From NCBI GenBank assembly GCA_000711775.1, contig ARYC01000683.1:62001-126000 (forward strand): a stretch of DNA of 64,000 bases, read 5' to 3'. Source of the stretch: Oxytricha trifallax. Taxonomy: Eukaryota > Ciliophora > Spirotrichea > Sporadotrichida > Oxytrichidae. The notes below the pieces were generated by a model. That model searched no databases, had not been told where the DNA came from, and worked only from the letters and a program-made list of their open reading frames with translations. A program made the translations under genes and the position numbers. Below, piece by piece: positions 20,246 through 33,082 of the stretch; position 1 is the stretch's first letter; every line of letters begins with the position of its first letter.

Positions 20246-23134
20246 TCATAAGAAATGTAGTGATTGACTCAACAAAGGGTTCGGCAGAGATATCTTATTA
20301 TCTATTGCATAATTTATCAGCTTTTTAGCGTACATCACAGCAGCAGGAACTTTAATAGGACCTACATAATTGAAGTATCCATAGCATAAATGATAGATAA
20401 AGTTCTCTATGTTCTTTTTCTCTTCAAGAGAGTTATTCAATCAGAAGTTTACTTTTAAAATTATTAGTTACCTAAGGTTAAAAACTAAATATACGATAAT
20501 TTTATTTTAATTTGATTGTACACAACCATAAAATGTACTGGGAGTGCAGTAGCAACAGTTGCTTTATGGGGTATCATAAAAAAATCAAAAATATGATCAC
20601 CTTAATTCTTTATCAATGCAGTATCTAAGACAGTTCCAGGACCAGGATTCCACACATCCTAATTACTTTACGAAATAGTCTATGACTAGTCATTTTATCA
20701 ATAAGAGTGTAAATTATTTAAGGTTTGTAATTTAGTTATATTTAGTTCAAATGTGCAATTATCTCATTGACTTCTATTTTCTCACATTGAACTTTCATCG
20801 TTGGGCCACCTATAAATTATATTTAATGCATCGTAAAATTAAAAATTTAACATAATATTCCATCTCTGAAGATTACTATCCTCTCAGGTAGCAGTCCCAT
20901 ATTTTTATGCTGGTAAGTTCTAAGAGCATTATTCAAGAACTTTATAATGATTTTTGTCCTCTCTTAAGCAACAAATTATTCGCGCTCATATTAAGAAGGA
21001 AATTCTTTTCTTGGTAAAGTTAATGTTTCTCTAAGTTTGACTCATACTAGGTTAAATAACTATTGTATGAAGAAGTTAGACCTATCAGGGAATTGTTTCC
21101 TTGGTTTGCTGTATCAATGCCAATAATCATAGATCTCCTTAAGTAAGGTAAGTGAAGTCTGTACAGATCTTTTTGTAACTTGGCATTTATATATATTAGA
21201 ATCATACTAAAAGGACCAAGTTTAGGTCTTTACCCCTCAACGCATCTAGCAACATAATAAAACATGGAAATTATTTTAATAAGCTAATTTAATAGTGTTA
21301 GAAAGTACAAACTGCAATGGGAATCCTAAAGACCAAATGTCTTTTAATATCTGGTTTCAGACTTCTACATAGAATCAGTACAACTACAAATTATGTATAA
21401 GACAAGTCAATATCAGCATTCATGCAATCAATCATATTCTGGGGTCCATTAAATTCTGGCACTTCAATCCATTAAGGGTCTTCAAGTTTAATCCCAAGCT
21501 GCCTTTAGCATTGTTACATGTATTGTACTAATTTTGTTGCATATTCAAATTCTTCTGTCTCTGAACTATAAACCATAGTCCATCTCTCGAATCTTAATTC
21601 AATAGGTTCTGCATGATAGAATTTTTTCTCTTCATACTATTCAATATTAGAGAGCATGTTGTATTGATTCTAAACCTATGAATGATTTAATTGTCTTGCC
21701 TTAACATTTGCAAAATCCTTTTGAAGCTAAATTTCCCATTGAGCAAAAACTGGGTTTTCCTTAATTTTGCTGACAATTTCTGAAATTCTTTAATACCTAT
21801 CTTTTGGGTTACTTAGCTTATAGGGCTACAAATTTTTCATTTTAATTCTATCTTTAGTAAAACCAGCAGGTAAGTTTGCTTCATTACACAAAGAACTTGG
21901 TAAGACTATCGAATTGGGGCCCCTTTTTACAATTAAGCAAGGTTATTGAGCCTCAGATTAAAGGATTTAAATTCCATATTTTATTCGGAAGTAATCAATC
22001 ATATTTGTAGTGGCTCTTTCTTTTTAGAGTGTGTTAGGATCAATATAAATCCAATCAAACTTGTAGGATTAAGGAGTTATGTCAAAATCAATATCATTAA
22101 TCATATACTACTTGGAATTGTATCTTGTGATAACAACTAATTTTCCTTATTCTTGAAGCATATTTTTTATTTCTACATCTGAGTATCTCTCCCTTATATA
22201 TTACCTAATTTTATCATATATCATCTGCTAGTTGACAAACTTATTTCTAGTATCTACGTTCAGAAAGATGCCATCATGCAAGCATTTAATACTGAACTCA
22301 TAACCAGGCCATAGTTCTAATCTATATTGATTGATTTTGATACTCTCTAAACTTGAATAAAACTGAGGAAGTTTCCCTAGCTGATTGTATTTTTCATCTA
22401 AAAGTGCTTTTTTGCAAAGGATTAACACATAGTTTAGTAATTTATCCATGTATGGTTTCTGCTTTTAAGTGCTTTCATCTAGTGAAAAGCTATTCTTTAG
22501 ATTTATTGTGACTTGAACAGCAATTATATAAAACGAATTTTTTATTAAAATGATATATTTATAAATCAGGACTGCCATGATATTAACATTCGACAATATA
22601 AGGTTCACTAAACAACAAATATTTTTATTTACAAATTGATGATTCTTGAATTGTTTACCTGAAAAGAGTTTAAGTAAGCAAGTTATCACTTTAACAAATA
22701 TAGAGCCAGTAAATTTATTTTAAATGCTCCTTCAAATCTCTTGTAATTGACAGCTTGGCTTAGAAATCAATGACTTGACCTAGTGCTTAATATTCAATGC
22801 TATACATGTTTATTGTGTTCAAAGCATTTTTATTCCAAACTTAAAGTGATTGTATTGAAGTTGTAATGATCCTTTGAGTGAAGCTGTTGAAATTTGAGGT
22901 GCTTCTCTAAATGGTCCTGGTCCTCCTCTTTCATTCATTAAAAAGTCTTTAAGAAATATTCATAAATAATCAGAATCATTTATCGATTATTAACTCTAGG
23001 GTTTGCTCCTCTACCTCTGTAATCGTCTCCCCTCCCTAAATAGTTGGTTTGTTCTCCCTGCTTCTACTACGGTTGTCTTAGTTTATAGAAGAAGGCTGTT
23101 GATTGTTTGGATTGTTATAGTTAAAATGCGACAT
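20246..23134 (-). CDS. Piwi-clade Argonaute protein
   Basis: Argonaute of the Piwi clade, a small-RNA-guided protein; Oxytricha Piwi (Otiwi1) binds 27-nt RNAs that mark DNA to be kept. The N-terminus from ATG 23134 is Asn/Gln/Arg-Gly rich (GRGDDYRGRG). The N-domain motif GSLQLQYNHFKF..YSIEY follows, then the PAZ region (RLELWPGYEFSIKCLHDGIF, then VVITRYNSKQYMINDIDFD). The MID and PIWI part ends YGYFNYVGPIKVPAAVMYAKK and LSQSLHFL, TGA 20246-20248. Catalytic DDH residues are visible: MIIGIDTAN, RIVIFRDG, and the His of ALPVHF. Short IESs at 22926-22997 and 20816-20872 and several introns interrupt it. A few frame breaks coincide with A runs and may be sequence errors. TAA/TAG are Gln. Confidence 0.9.
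20816..20872. other. 54 bp IES in the Piwi gene, pointer CCA
   Basis: CCA occurs at 20816-20818 and 20870-20872. Keeping one copy joins IFRDG to PTMKVQCEKIEVNEI in frame, giving the usual spacing after the second catalytic Asp. The removed piece is AT-rich and lacks GT..AG borders, so an IES is favoured over an intron. Confidence 0.65.
22926..22997. other. 68 bp IES in the Piwi gene, pointer CTCT
   Basis: CTCT at 22926-22929 and 22994-22997 flanks an AT-rich insert. One copy kept gives ANPR + GGPGPFREAP in frame, continuing the Gly/Arg-rich N-terminus. Confidence 0.6.
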
Positions 23135-23350
23135 TAACAATCAGTTAAATTGACAAATATATTAAATTTATATCTGTTAGTTCCTGAGTCCGCCTTAAAT
23201 AACAAAAATCAAAGCTACCAAAATCAACGTATTTTACCAAATTTGGTCTAGTAATTCTCTGTATATAATAATTCTCAAATGATTTGCAATTAATAATTAA
23301 GTTAAATTATATAATTTGCAATAGGTTAATGTGCATCTTGCATAAACGAC

Positions 23351-24752
<1,402 letters not shown>

Positions 24753-24919
24753 AAATTATTTATCTCAATAGATACCATTATATGTAACTGATTCAAATAT
24801 CAATAGTATTTTTTAATCTAGTAGATTTAATTTGCTTATCACTTAATAAAAAGTTTTGTTGAAATATTTAAATGAGTTATATGATAAAATATAAACAATA
24901 GTTTATTCTATAATTAAGA

Positions 24920-27159
24920 TCAAGGTCTTAGATATTTCTTATATTATTCAAAATGCTACCTTTGTTTACTTTTAGATTTCTAATGACTTTTTAGTTAATG
25001 TTTAATTTTCCAATGATTTATGGCTTCAAATTAAATCTTGTTTTTATCTTCCTCCAAATTTCTCAAAAACGCATTTGCAACTTGGTTTCTACTATCTCTT
25101 ATTTCCCTTTAATGTATATTTGTAGGTGATTTGCCTTTGTCTAAAATTTGCAAATTCTGTAGATCCGATGATACTTAAGTTAAGCTGGTCTAAAAATTCT
25201 TAAAAAGTTCAGTTTTTATTTTTGGTTGATCAGGATTTCTGTCTTTATTTATTAGATTGTTAAGGAAGGAATCTTATTTTCTATTTGATTTCTTATATAT
25301 CTCCGATTGAGGTACTTATTTAAGTTCATTTAATGGAGGGAAATATGATAGATCTTCATCCGTGTTTAATAATTGACTATCTTAATTTTTCAGCAAGAGT
25401 TTATTCCTGATTTATACTTATTCACTTTCGCTCTAATCTTGCAAAACTAGGTGTCTTAGTTCCCTATCCTAACTTAATTCTAAATCCTAAATTTCTTTAT
25501 GATTAGACTTATCATTTTCTTACTTGGATTTTCTTCTATCTTCCAAAGGGTTTAAATTGGATGACAATGCTGGATCTGACATTCTCCTTTCATATCAAGT
25601 TTAATTAATTATCTTTTGAATCAAATCCAAGAAATAATTTGTTCTTTCTTTGAATTGCGCTTGTCTTACATTTACGTTTGCATAATTTCTTCGAGAAGTG
25701 AGTCATCAGTTTTCTATCAATATTTTTGAGATAAGAGCACTTTTGGGATCTAAGCCCCATCTAGTTAAGTTTAAAAATCTTGCTTTTTTATGTCTTAGAA
25801 TATAATATGTTTGCTTGATTTATTTGAAGTTGGCACATATGTTCGCTAATGATTCACATTTAGGGTTGAGATATTTTTTTATTTTGCGAGCTGCTCTTTT
25901 AAGTAATTTCTAAATTCTTTGCCCTTAACTTCTAAAATTTGATCCTATAAAAATTGAGATTTCATAGACTCTAGACTTTCCTTTTGATAATAATTAGAAT
26001 AATAATAATGATACATGGATGAATTTTTTAATTAGCTGTTAGTATTTTTGTCTTTTATTTATTAATCCTTAAAATAAGCTTTCAAACTATCTACTAAATC
26101 TTACTTATATTCCATATTCAGAATTTGTGGAAGATTTAATCTTTTTAATAAAGAGGAGTTATTAATATTACTTATATTAAAGATATAGGAATTCATTTAA
26201 TTTTTTTTAAAAAAAAGCATTCAAAAAATCTTATAAGCTAACATTTTAAAACTAATTCTAGAATAGCATATTTGTTTCAAATATTTGTCCCAAAAATAAT
26301 ATTGTGGATAGACAACGTTTTTTCACAATGCAGGAACTATTTTCAAATTCTTCGTGTTTAATATAGCTACTTCTCTCTTAATTAACTTATCGATAAAAAG
26401 AAGCAAAATAACCAAAGCTATTAAAAATTTATAGGTTTAGTTATAGCTATGTTAAATTTATCCATAAATTTTATTAAATTTAGCAATATTTGAATGATAA
26501 TTTTTTCCATAGTTAGTTATCTTATGTGTTCCAAAAAATGTTCCTTTTTATTTTTGCAAAGTTGAATTTTCCCTTTCCTATACAAAGTAATTACTATCTT
26601 CAAAACTTTGTTCTAAATCTAATATATCTTTCTCAAGATCTGGCACGAAGAAAAAATGCTAATCATCTCTAGAAAACAATGACTTTAAATTTCCCCTTTA
26701 AAACTTAAGAGTAGAATTTTTCTAATCGTTCGATGTAACTTTTTATGAAGAAGCAAATTGCTGCTTTTTATTGTTTTTCATGTTCTATATTAGATCAGAA
26801 GTGAACTTACTGAGTTTAGGGTTATTTTAATTATTTAAATCCTCAAAATCTGGGAGGTTCATTGACTCAAATTTTTCCTCTCCATTAATAGCTTCATTGA
26901 AAATCTAAAAAATGGTTTTCTTTAAGGGATATGGCTCTTAAGGGGATTAGCAGATACTTTGCTAATTACTAAATTATTTGATTTTATTAGATCTCTAGAT
27001 CTATTCTTCAAGCATTTAGCTAACGTTGACAGTTAATTATTTTTTGTCAAAATTTTGAAACCTATCATTATACAAATTTTTTGGAGAGATTGCAGCTGAT
27101 ATATTTACAGAGTCAAATCCATTAAACTGAGGCTATTCTCTTCTTCTATCCGTTGGCAT
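24920..27159 (-). CDS. Hypothetical Gln/Asn/Lys-rich protein(s)
   Basis: From ATG 27157-27159 an open frame of 278 codons runs to 26323 (begins MPTDRRREQPQFNGF). A second long open block runs from about 25585 to TGA 24920-24922, containing MSDPALSSNLNPLEDRR. A further open stretch lies between (about 25660-26010). The blocks are joined either by introns/IESs that I could not place or are two genes. Composition is low-complexity with many TAA/TAG glutamines and charged stretches; no domain recognised. It is convergent with the AGC kinase (about 170 bp between stops). Confidence 0.6.
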
Positions 27160-27296
27160 TATCTTTATTTTACTTTTAATTTATTGATTCGATGATCTCT
27201 TCTTTTATATAGACCTCGGAGTCTATTTATGATCCGAAGTCTAAGAAACACTTTTAATTACTTCATTATGTAAAATTTAGTAGCCATAATCAAGTT

Positions 27297-29538
27297 TCAA
27301 TGAGAACCCTTAGAAAGTATTTTCAAAACATCAATTTAAGATTCTATAGAATTTAGTTTTCCAATAGTTTGAATTATATGCTTTCCAAATTCAAACAAAT
27401 CCTGTGGTTTTAATTAAATGGTTTGATTATTCAATTTATCAATGTAACAAAAGCTAGAAGCTTCAATAGTGTATGACTGTTCAATTTTATAGTCTCTTAC
27501 GAAAGCCAATTTTGCGCAATTTTTCTTGCTAGATTCGTTACCGAACTTACATCCCTAAAGCCTAAAGAAAGGGGAAACTTCATCTAGTTTTTATGGGAAT
27601 ATTCTTATTTTTAGTTAATCTTGTATCTGCATTTAAGGAGCAAAAGTAAAAATACCTTTTTAGCTTGAATGAGTGTGAATATCAAGGAACATTTTTAATT
27701 CTCTTTTTTATTCACATTTTTAAACTGAATAAATATTATCTCTAATATACTTCTGAATATTACTGAGCAAATATAGATCCAGATTTAATATTATATAACA
27801 TAATAAGAAGTTTAATTAGATTCAGAGAATATTTAAACTATCATATTTAGTTTTCAATTGGATGTACCTTACTGATTTACATTTTACGTTATTAAAATTC
27901 TAATTTAATTTATATGCATTTTAAATTAAATTAAGAAAAAAATTATTAAAATGAGCGATCACTATTGAATAATATGATTTCGTAAATGTAAAACATAGTA
28001 TAAATTTACAATTTTTAAAAACCTTTGATATTATCCATTATTATTTTTTTTGAATTTCAAATCTATAGTATATTAGAAATAATATCAACTTCTATCGGCT
28101 ACGTTCGATATTAAGAATCATCTAGTGCATAAAAGCATCTATTCATATCTTTGCCCTATAAATTACATCGATAATTCCCAAGTTTCACCCCATCAGGATT
28201 TGCTTTGGGTAAAACCCAAAATTCAAATAAATCTCTTAATTAATTTGATATAGAAGTATCAGACTTCAAGTAATTAATTAAACCATGAGTTATGAAGCTA
28301 GAATGGGTTTCACCAGAATGTTGTCTTGAAATTATAAAGAATATGGGTTTGATTCGAGCATCATCCTCTTCTTTGTAATAATTTGAGATTTTAAGTAATT
28401 GAATGGGGATTTTACCATTACAAATCCCAATTTCTTCAGTCATCAAAGCTCTTTAAACTAATAAAGTAAAAAGCAGACTATTCTTACAATTAGGAAGCAT
28501 TTGTAAACTTTTTATATGATCTTGCATTTGATTGTAGGTATATGGCACAGTATAGGCGAAATAAATTTCGTCATCGCAATATTCAATCTTATGTTCCAAA
28601 CTTAATTGATAGTACTATCTCCTTGATACAATTATGATTAGAAAATATATTACACTTTTTTTGGATTGATTTCATTAATATCTTTTTCTGCTTCACTTCT
28701 TGTATATTATATGTTTATCCCACCATAAGTCCAGTTTAGCTGTCTTTAACGCGAAGCCTATTTCTAAAATATAGATACTTTCATGCCCTAAAAATAAATA
28801 AATATATTTTAAATCTTTAGTTTACTTATTAAAAAAGTGAGTTTGGTTTTGTGAAGTTCATAATATTCATCTTGATTGTTTGATTCTTTAATTAACTATC
28901 AGAAACTTTTATTCTGTAGTAAAACCATTAATTATTAGAAGCAGCATTACAATCATTTCTTATATCAAGTTCATAAGAAAACTTATCTTTTTCTTTTACA
29001 AGCTCTAAATTTGCGCTTTCAAAGAGAGAATCAAATAGTATATATGATTAATATTTTTAATCTTGTAACTACGAAATATTTTATTGACTCATTCCTACAA
29101 TAGATTTACGACTACTTTTTAGAAAAGCAAATCCCCCCCTTATATTAATTAAAATTATTTAATAGAATAAAAAGTATTTATTATTATTCTTGCGTATCAA
29201 TGAAATAATAGATATTTAAAAATTTTAATCTTAAACAGTAGAATATAACAAATATTTAAGGGGGGAAATTGAGTAAATAAACTACTTTTTTAATTAATTT
29301 AAGTCGTTGAGGGAACTTTACTTATAGTTTTATTCACAGAAACACTTTATGTTTTGGTATGGCTATTGGAATTCAAGTATTTCAGATAATTCTGAAGTTA
29401 AATCGATTGGTTTGGCAATTAAATATGTTAAAGTTTTCAATCGTAGATTATCATGTCTGATGACTTTTAGGGGTACTTGATTTTATCGTAGTCTAACTTG
29501 AAACCTACTCTTGATTTTGCAATTGGTGATGAATCCAT
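27297..29538 (-). CDS. Cytosolic carboxypeptidase (M14 family, CCP/AGBL-like)
   Basis: A zinc carboxypeptidase of the CCP type, which removes glutamates from tubulin side chains or tails. Motifs: N-domain PYTYSQMQDH; zinc ligands in RQHSGETHSS (HxxE); NPDGVKLGNYRCNL..KDMNR; the third ligand in FLDIHTHS; and the catalytic Glu in QSYTIEASSF. TGA lies at 27297-27299. The start at 29538 (MDSSPIAKSRVGFKLDYD) is likely but exon joins between 28450 and 29538 are not all resolved. An IES at 27757-28075 separates NR..DII from SNIQKYIRD. The His of DIHTHS and the YTIE Glu are intact, so activity is plausible. Confidence 0.88.
27757..28075. other. 313 bp IES in the carboxypeptidase gene, pointer ATATTA
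   Basis: ATATTA stands at 27757-27762 and 28070-28075. On the minus strand, keeping one copy gives VDIISNIQKYIRDN in frame. The interior is AT-rich and lacks coding sense. Confidence 0.75.
29133..29265. mobile_element. Short C7/G6-ended inverted-repeat element
   Basis: Begins CCCCCCCTTATATT and ends AATATTTAAGGGGGG, with AAAT on both outer sides (GCAAAT / AAATTG). About 133 bp, AT-rich inside. It lies in the 5' half of the carboxypeptidase locus and is probably a germline-limited insertion. Its ends resemble the G/C-tract family at 7466 only in the homopolymer and inverted layout. Confidence 0.55.
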
Positions 29539-29686
29539 TAAAAATATAAATATATTCTTCCTTTTAATTAAAAATTATTTTAATTCATGAAATTTTAGAG
29601 CTTTTCTTTTAATTGTAGGAACTTCAAAATTCTTAAATGCACATAAAAAATATATAATCATAAATAAATGCTTTTTCAATAATTCA

Positions 29687-31160
29687 TCATTATTTATATT
29701 AAATTTGTTTATTAAGGCTTTCATTCTTTTCCACAAGAGTCTTAACATATTCCTATACTTTAGCCTCACATGTATCTCTTGTCTCAATCTCCTCCTCAAG
29801 TTCTTTCAGCCTTTCTTTCATCTCGCTAATACTGCTCTCTTGCTCTTTTACAGTGAATTATTACTTAGAAATTTGCTGATTTTTCTGTTCAATCTCGTAC
29901 TACCAATGCTTTCTCTCTCGCTCTATCATTTATTTGTAGACAGTCAAGTTATTAGTCTATATGTTGTTGTTCTTTTTCTTATTTAATTGCTTGATATGTT
30001 GCTCTATTTATTGATAAGCAAAGTTCCTTATTTCTTGATACTTCAAAAGTATTCTGCGATTCTCCAGTTGACATTAAGCCAGCCTCTCTTCCAAGAAAAA
30101 TGAGTAGGTATTGGCTTTATTTTCTGACAACTTCTTAAGGTTTTCCAAATTTTAATCCTTCAAATCGTCTATCTCTTTTTACTTAGACTCTAGTTCTTTT
30201 ATTAGATCGTCCTCTCTCTTTTTAAGTTATTCCAAAAGTCCAATGTCTATGGTTTTTTCCTGCTCTACTACATTTTCCAAGGGTTGTGAAGTGGTTTATC
30301 TAGTTTCTTAATCATAAGAAATTTTAGGGAGTATATTAAAATCTTGTTATTAGGACTACTTTAAGCAATATGTTATTGTTGAGACTCTTCGAGTTCTTTA
30401 TTTCGATTGTAAAGTTTTTTCATGAAAGTTTCCGCAACTAACAGACGTTCTTTCAATTATTCTTTATCCATTTATTCTATATTTGTTGTTAGACTACCTG
30501 CTTTATTTAAATTGAAGGATGTTTAATTACTGAAAAAGCTTGTTTAAATTTTAGATAAATTATACAACATTAAAATATTCACAAAGAATTTTATTATTAA
30601 AAGATTTCATTGTTTGAGTGACTGAAGGCAAAGCATTTATATTTTACTGTTACTAAAGAGTATTCTAGCCAAAATTGTGACTTGTCATGTTTTTAGATAT
30701 TATTTAAGGTGGATTATTATACATAATGCTCCCAGAATTGTTAGATATATGAGAAATATTATTCTAATTGTTCTATGCTTAATAAAACGAGGAAGATGTA
30801 TTAGTATCTAAAGCTTTTACTGGGCCTAATTTATTAGTGAATGCACTTTGAGTTGAGTATGAAACACAAATAAAAACTCATCAAATAAAAATAGTCAGAA
30901 AATTATGGTTTAAGTATTTATGAAGTCTATTGAAAGTTGGAATAATTTGACTTTCTAAACTGGTCTTTCGCTGCTAAGGTGTTTTGAGATTATTTTTCTG
31001 TAAACATTTAAGTTTTGAGTTCATTCAAATCTAAAATAGCCTTTTCAACTTTAATTTCTTTATCCTCTAATAGCTGATTCTCCACTCCTAAGACTCTTTG
31101 AGACAATTGATTTTGGATTTTATAATAAACTAATTACAAATTTAACTTGAAATGAGTAAA
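29687..31160 (-). CDS. Coiled-coil protein
   Basis: The minus strand reads as a Lys/Glu/Gln-rich coiled coil, for example EMKERLKELEEEIETRD near 29800 and ENQLLEDKEIKVEKAILDLN near 31060. A low-complexity Asn/Gln/Ser block between (about 30650-30850) includes ITNNSGSIMYNNPPQ-like sequence. Stop TGA at 29687-29689. The start is not clear; upstream exons may reach beyond 31160. An IES at 30858-30924 joins NFQQTS to YSTQSAFTNK. No enzyme motif. A cytoskeletal or basal-body role is possible but only by composition. Confidence 0.7.
30858..30924. other. 61 bp IES in the coiled-coil gene, pointer TATGAA
   Basis: TATGAA at 30858-30863 and 30919-30924. One copy kept gives QQTSYSTQSAF in a single frame on the minus strand. 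Confidence 0.7.
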
Positions 31161-32370
31161 TATAATTATAGGTTTGTTCCTATTATTTACTTTTTTATTC
31201 TATGTAGTCTAAACTTATGAAGAATCCATAAGAGATTTTATAAGTTGGAAGTTTCTTTAATTGCCAAATAATTTCAATAAATCAGCAGATTAACTTTTAT
31301 CAACTATAACTTAGTGATCATATGATTGTACATAAAAGAAATACATTTTTCAATACCTGTTTTCTTTAAGGATTTTGAGCAGACTTTTATATATTTTATA
31401 TGAAATAAGGAGCTGTTGCATTTTTATTATCATGCAAATAATTTTTAAGAGGGAAACTAGATAAAAATAATATAAATATAAATTGAAAATGCAAAAAGAT
31501 GTTTAAATTTATGATAGGTTCTTATTTTGAAAAAATAAATTAAATTTCTTATAATTTACAAATGACATAAGTATTATTTCTCATTAAATGTTATTTTAAA
31601 CTAATTTATCTTGCTTTCTAAAAAATCAATTAAATTTTTATCATAAATTCAGGTAAGTTAACTTACTCTCTAAATGCTATAAATATTGCAACCAATTTCA
31701 TGGTTTATTAATTTTTATTAAATGAGGTAAAAATAGTGATAATGACCAATTTTACTATCAACATTTAGTTTAAAAAAGTTATTTTTTATTAATATTTTAA
31801 TTTCCCGAATTTTATTCTTGCAATATTTGCTAAATTTACTATACCAGAACCTTAAGTGGCATATTCATTTTATATCACAACACTTTGTCTTGAAAGATCA
31901 ACTAATTTAAAAATATTCAAAATTATAATGCTTTAAAGGGCAAGAGATTTTATGATTAATTTTTCGAAAAGTTTAGATCTTTATATGCTTACCATCACCA
32001 TTTTAATTGTGCAAGTTTATGTTTCCTTATTTTTTCTTATTAGTTCCTTTGAATTAAAGTATTCTAGCAGTTTAATTTCCATAACTTATTCGAGCTTGAT
32101 CATTAAAAATAACATTTTGAAAATAAAACGTTTAGCTTTTTTTCTTATAAATAAAAATTAATATCGCTTTGCATCCTCTTAGACTTTGAATGACTATTTA
32201 AATTTTTATTCTATTAAGAACCATAACTGTTAATGTTTTGTACATTTTTATTAGTCATCATAGAATTATTATTATTTGAAATCAAATCGAAGGAAATGGG
32301 CTAAGGAACGTTTTAACTGTATTTTGCAATTTTCAAAGCAGACATTACAAATTTTTTTAAGAATTATAGA
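31161..32370. other. AT-rich region without a recognised gene
   Basis: Open stretches on both strands are compatible with chance in a one-stop code; no conserved motif seen. Confidence 0.45.
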
Positions 32371-32793
32371 ATATTGTAGGAATACATTTGATTTGGGAAA
32401 ATAATTTATAATTCAAATATTAAAATATTAAACTCATGGCAGTTAACTTTCTTGAAACCCTGACAATATGGTACTTGTTCGATAGAGAATTCAAAATTAG
32501 CTGGACTTTACTATTGGCGGTACCCCTCTATCGCATCCACAGAGCGAATTAACTCGACTTTAATTTCTACATTAAAAACAACTAAACAAATCACCTAAAA
32601 TTAAAGTCGAGTTAACTCGCTCTGTGGATGCGATAGAGGGGTACCGCCAATAGTAAAGTCCAGCTAATTTTGAATTCTCTATCGAACAAGTACCATATTG
32701 TCAGGGTTTCAAGAAAGTTAACTGCCATGAGTTTAATATTTTAATATTTGAATTATAAATTATTTTCCCAAATCAAATGTATTCCTACAATAT
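32371..32793. mobile_element. Foldback element with ~196 bp near-perfect arms (ATTGTAGG family)
   Basis: Left arm 32371-32566 and right arm 32598-32793 are inverted copies with a single mismatch seen (GAATTAACTCG vs GAGTTAACTCG); the loop is about 31 bp. The outer ends ATATTGTAGGAATACATT..CCTACAATAT match the element at 59723-60132, as does the inner block TAGCTGGACTTTACTATTGGC. No coding sense. The target duplication is not clear here. Confidence 0.85.
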
Positions 32794-33082
32794 TATACAA
32801 TTATTTCTTAGTAAACATGATTTTATTTCACACATAATTTCATTTCTTCATCTGAATCAGATAAGAATTTTAATAGGTGAAGAATAACACTACTAAAATA
32901 TTTTTAATATAAATTTTCTAAATATTTTAGCATTTCTAAAAATTTATAGGCAATCAGATAATAAAGAAGTTTTTTTAAGTTATTTATTGTGATTTGAAAT
33001 TATAAAGTGCGTGCGTATGTATGCAAAAAATAATTAGTTGAAAAAAGTGAAGTTTAAAAGTTAATCAATAATTATTACTATT
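32794..33082. other. Short intergenic stretch
   Basis: AT-rich, nothing recognised. Confidence 0.4.

Noticed and set aside
29080-29100. CATTCCTACAAT as another ATTGTAGG-family end
   Set aside because: Only about 12 bases match and no partner end was found nearby.
31952-32161. Open frame on the plus strand
   Set aside because: Hydrophobic low-complexity AT-rich translation with no motif; openness is expected by chance when TGA is the only stop.
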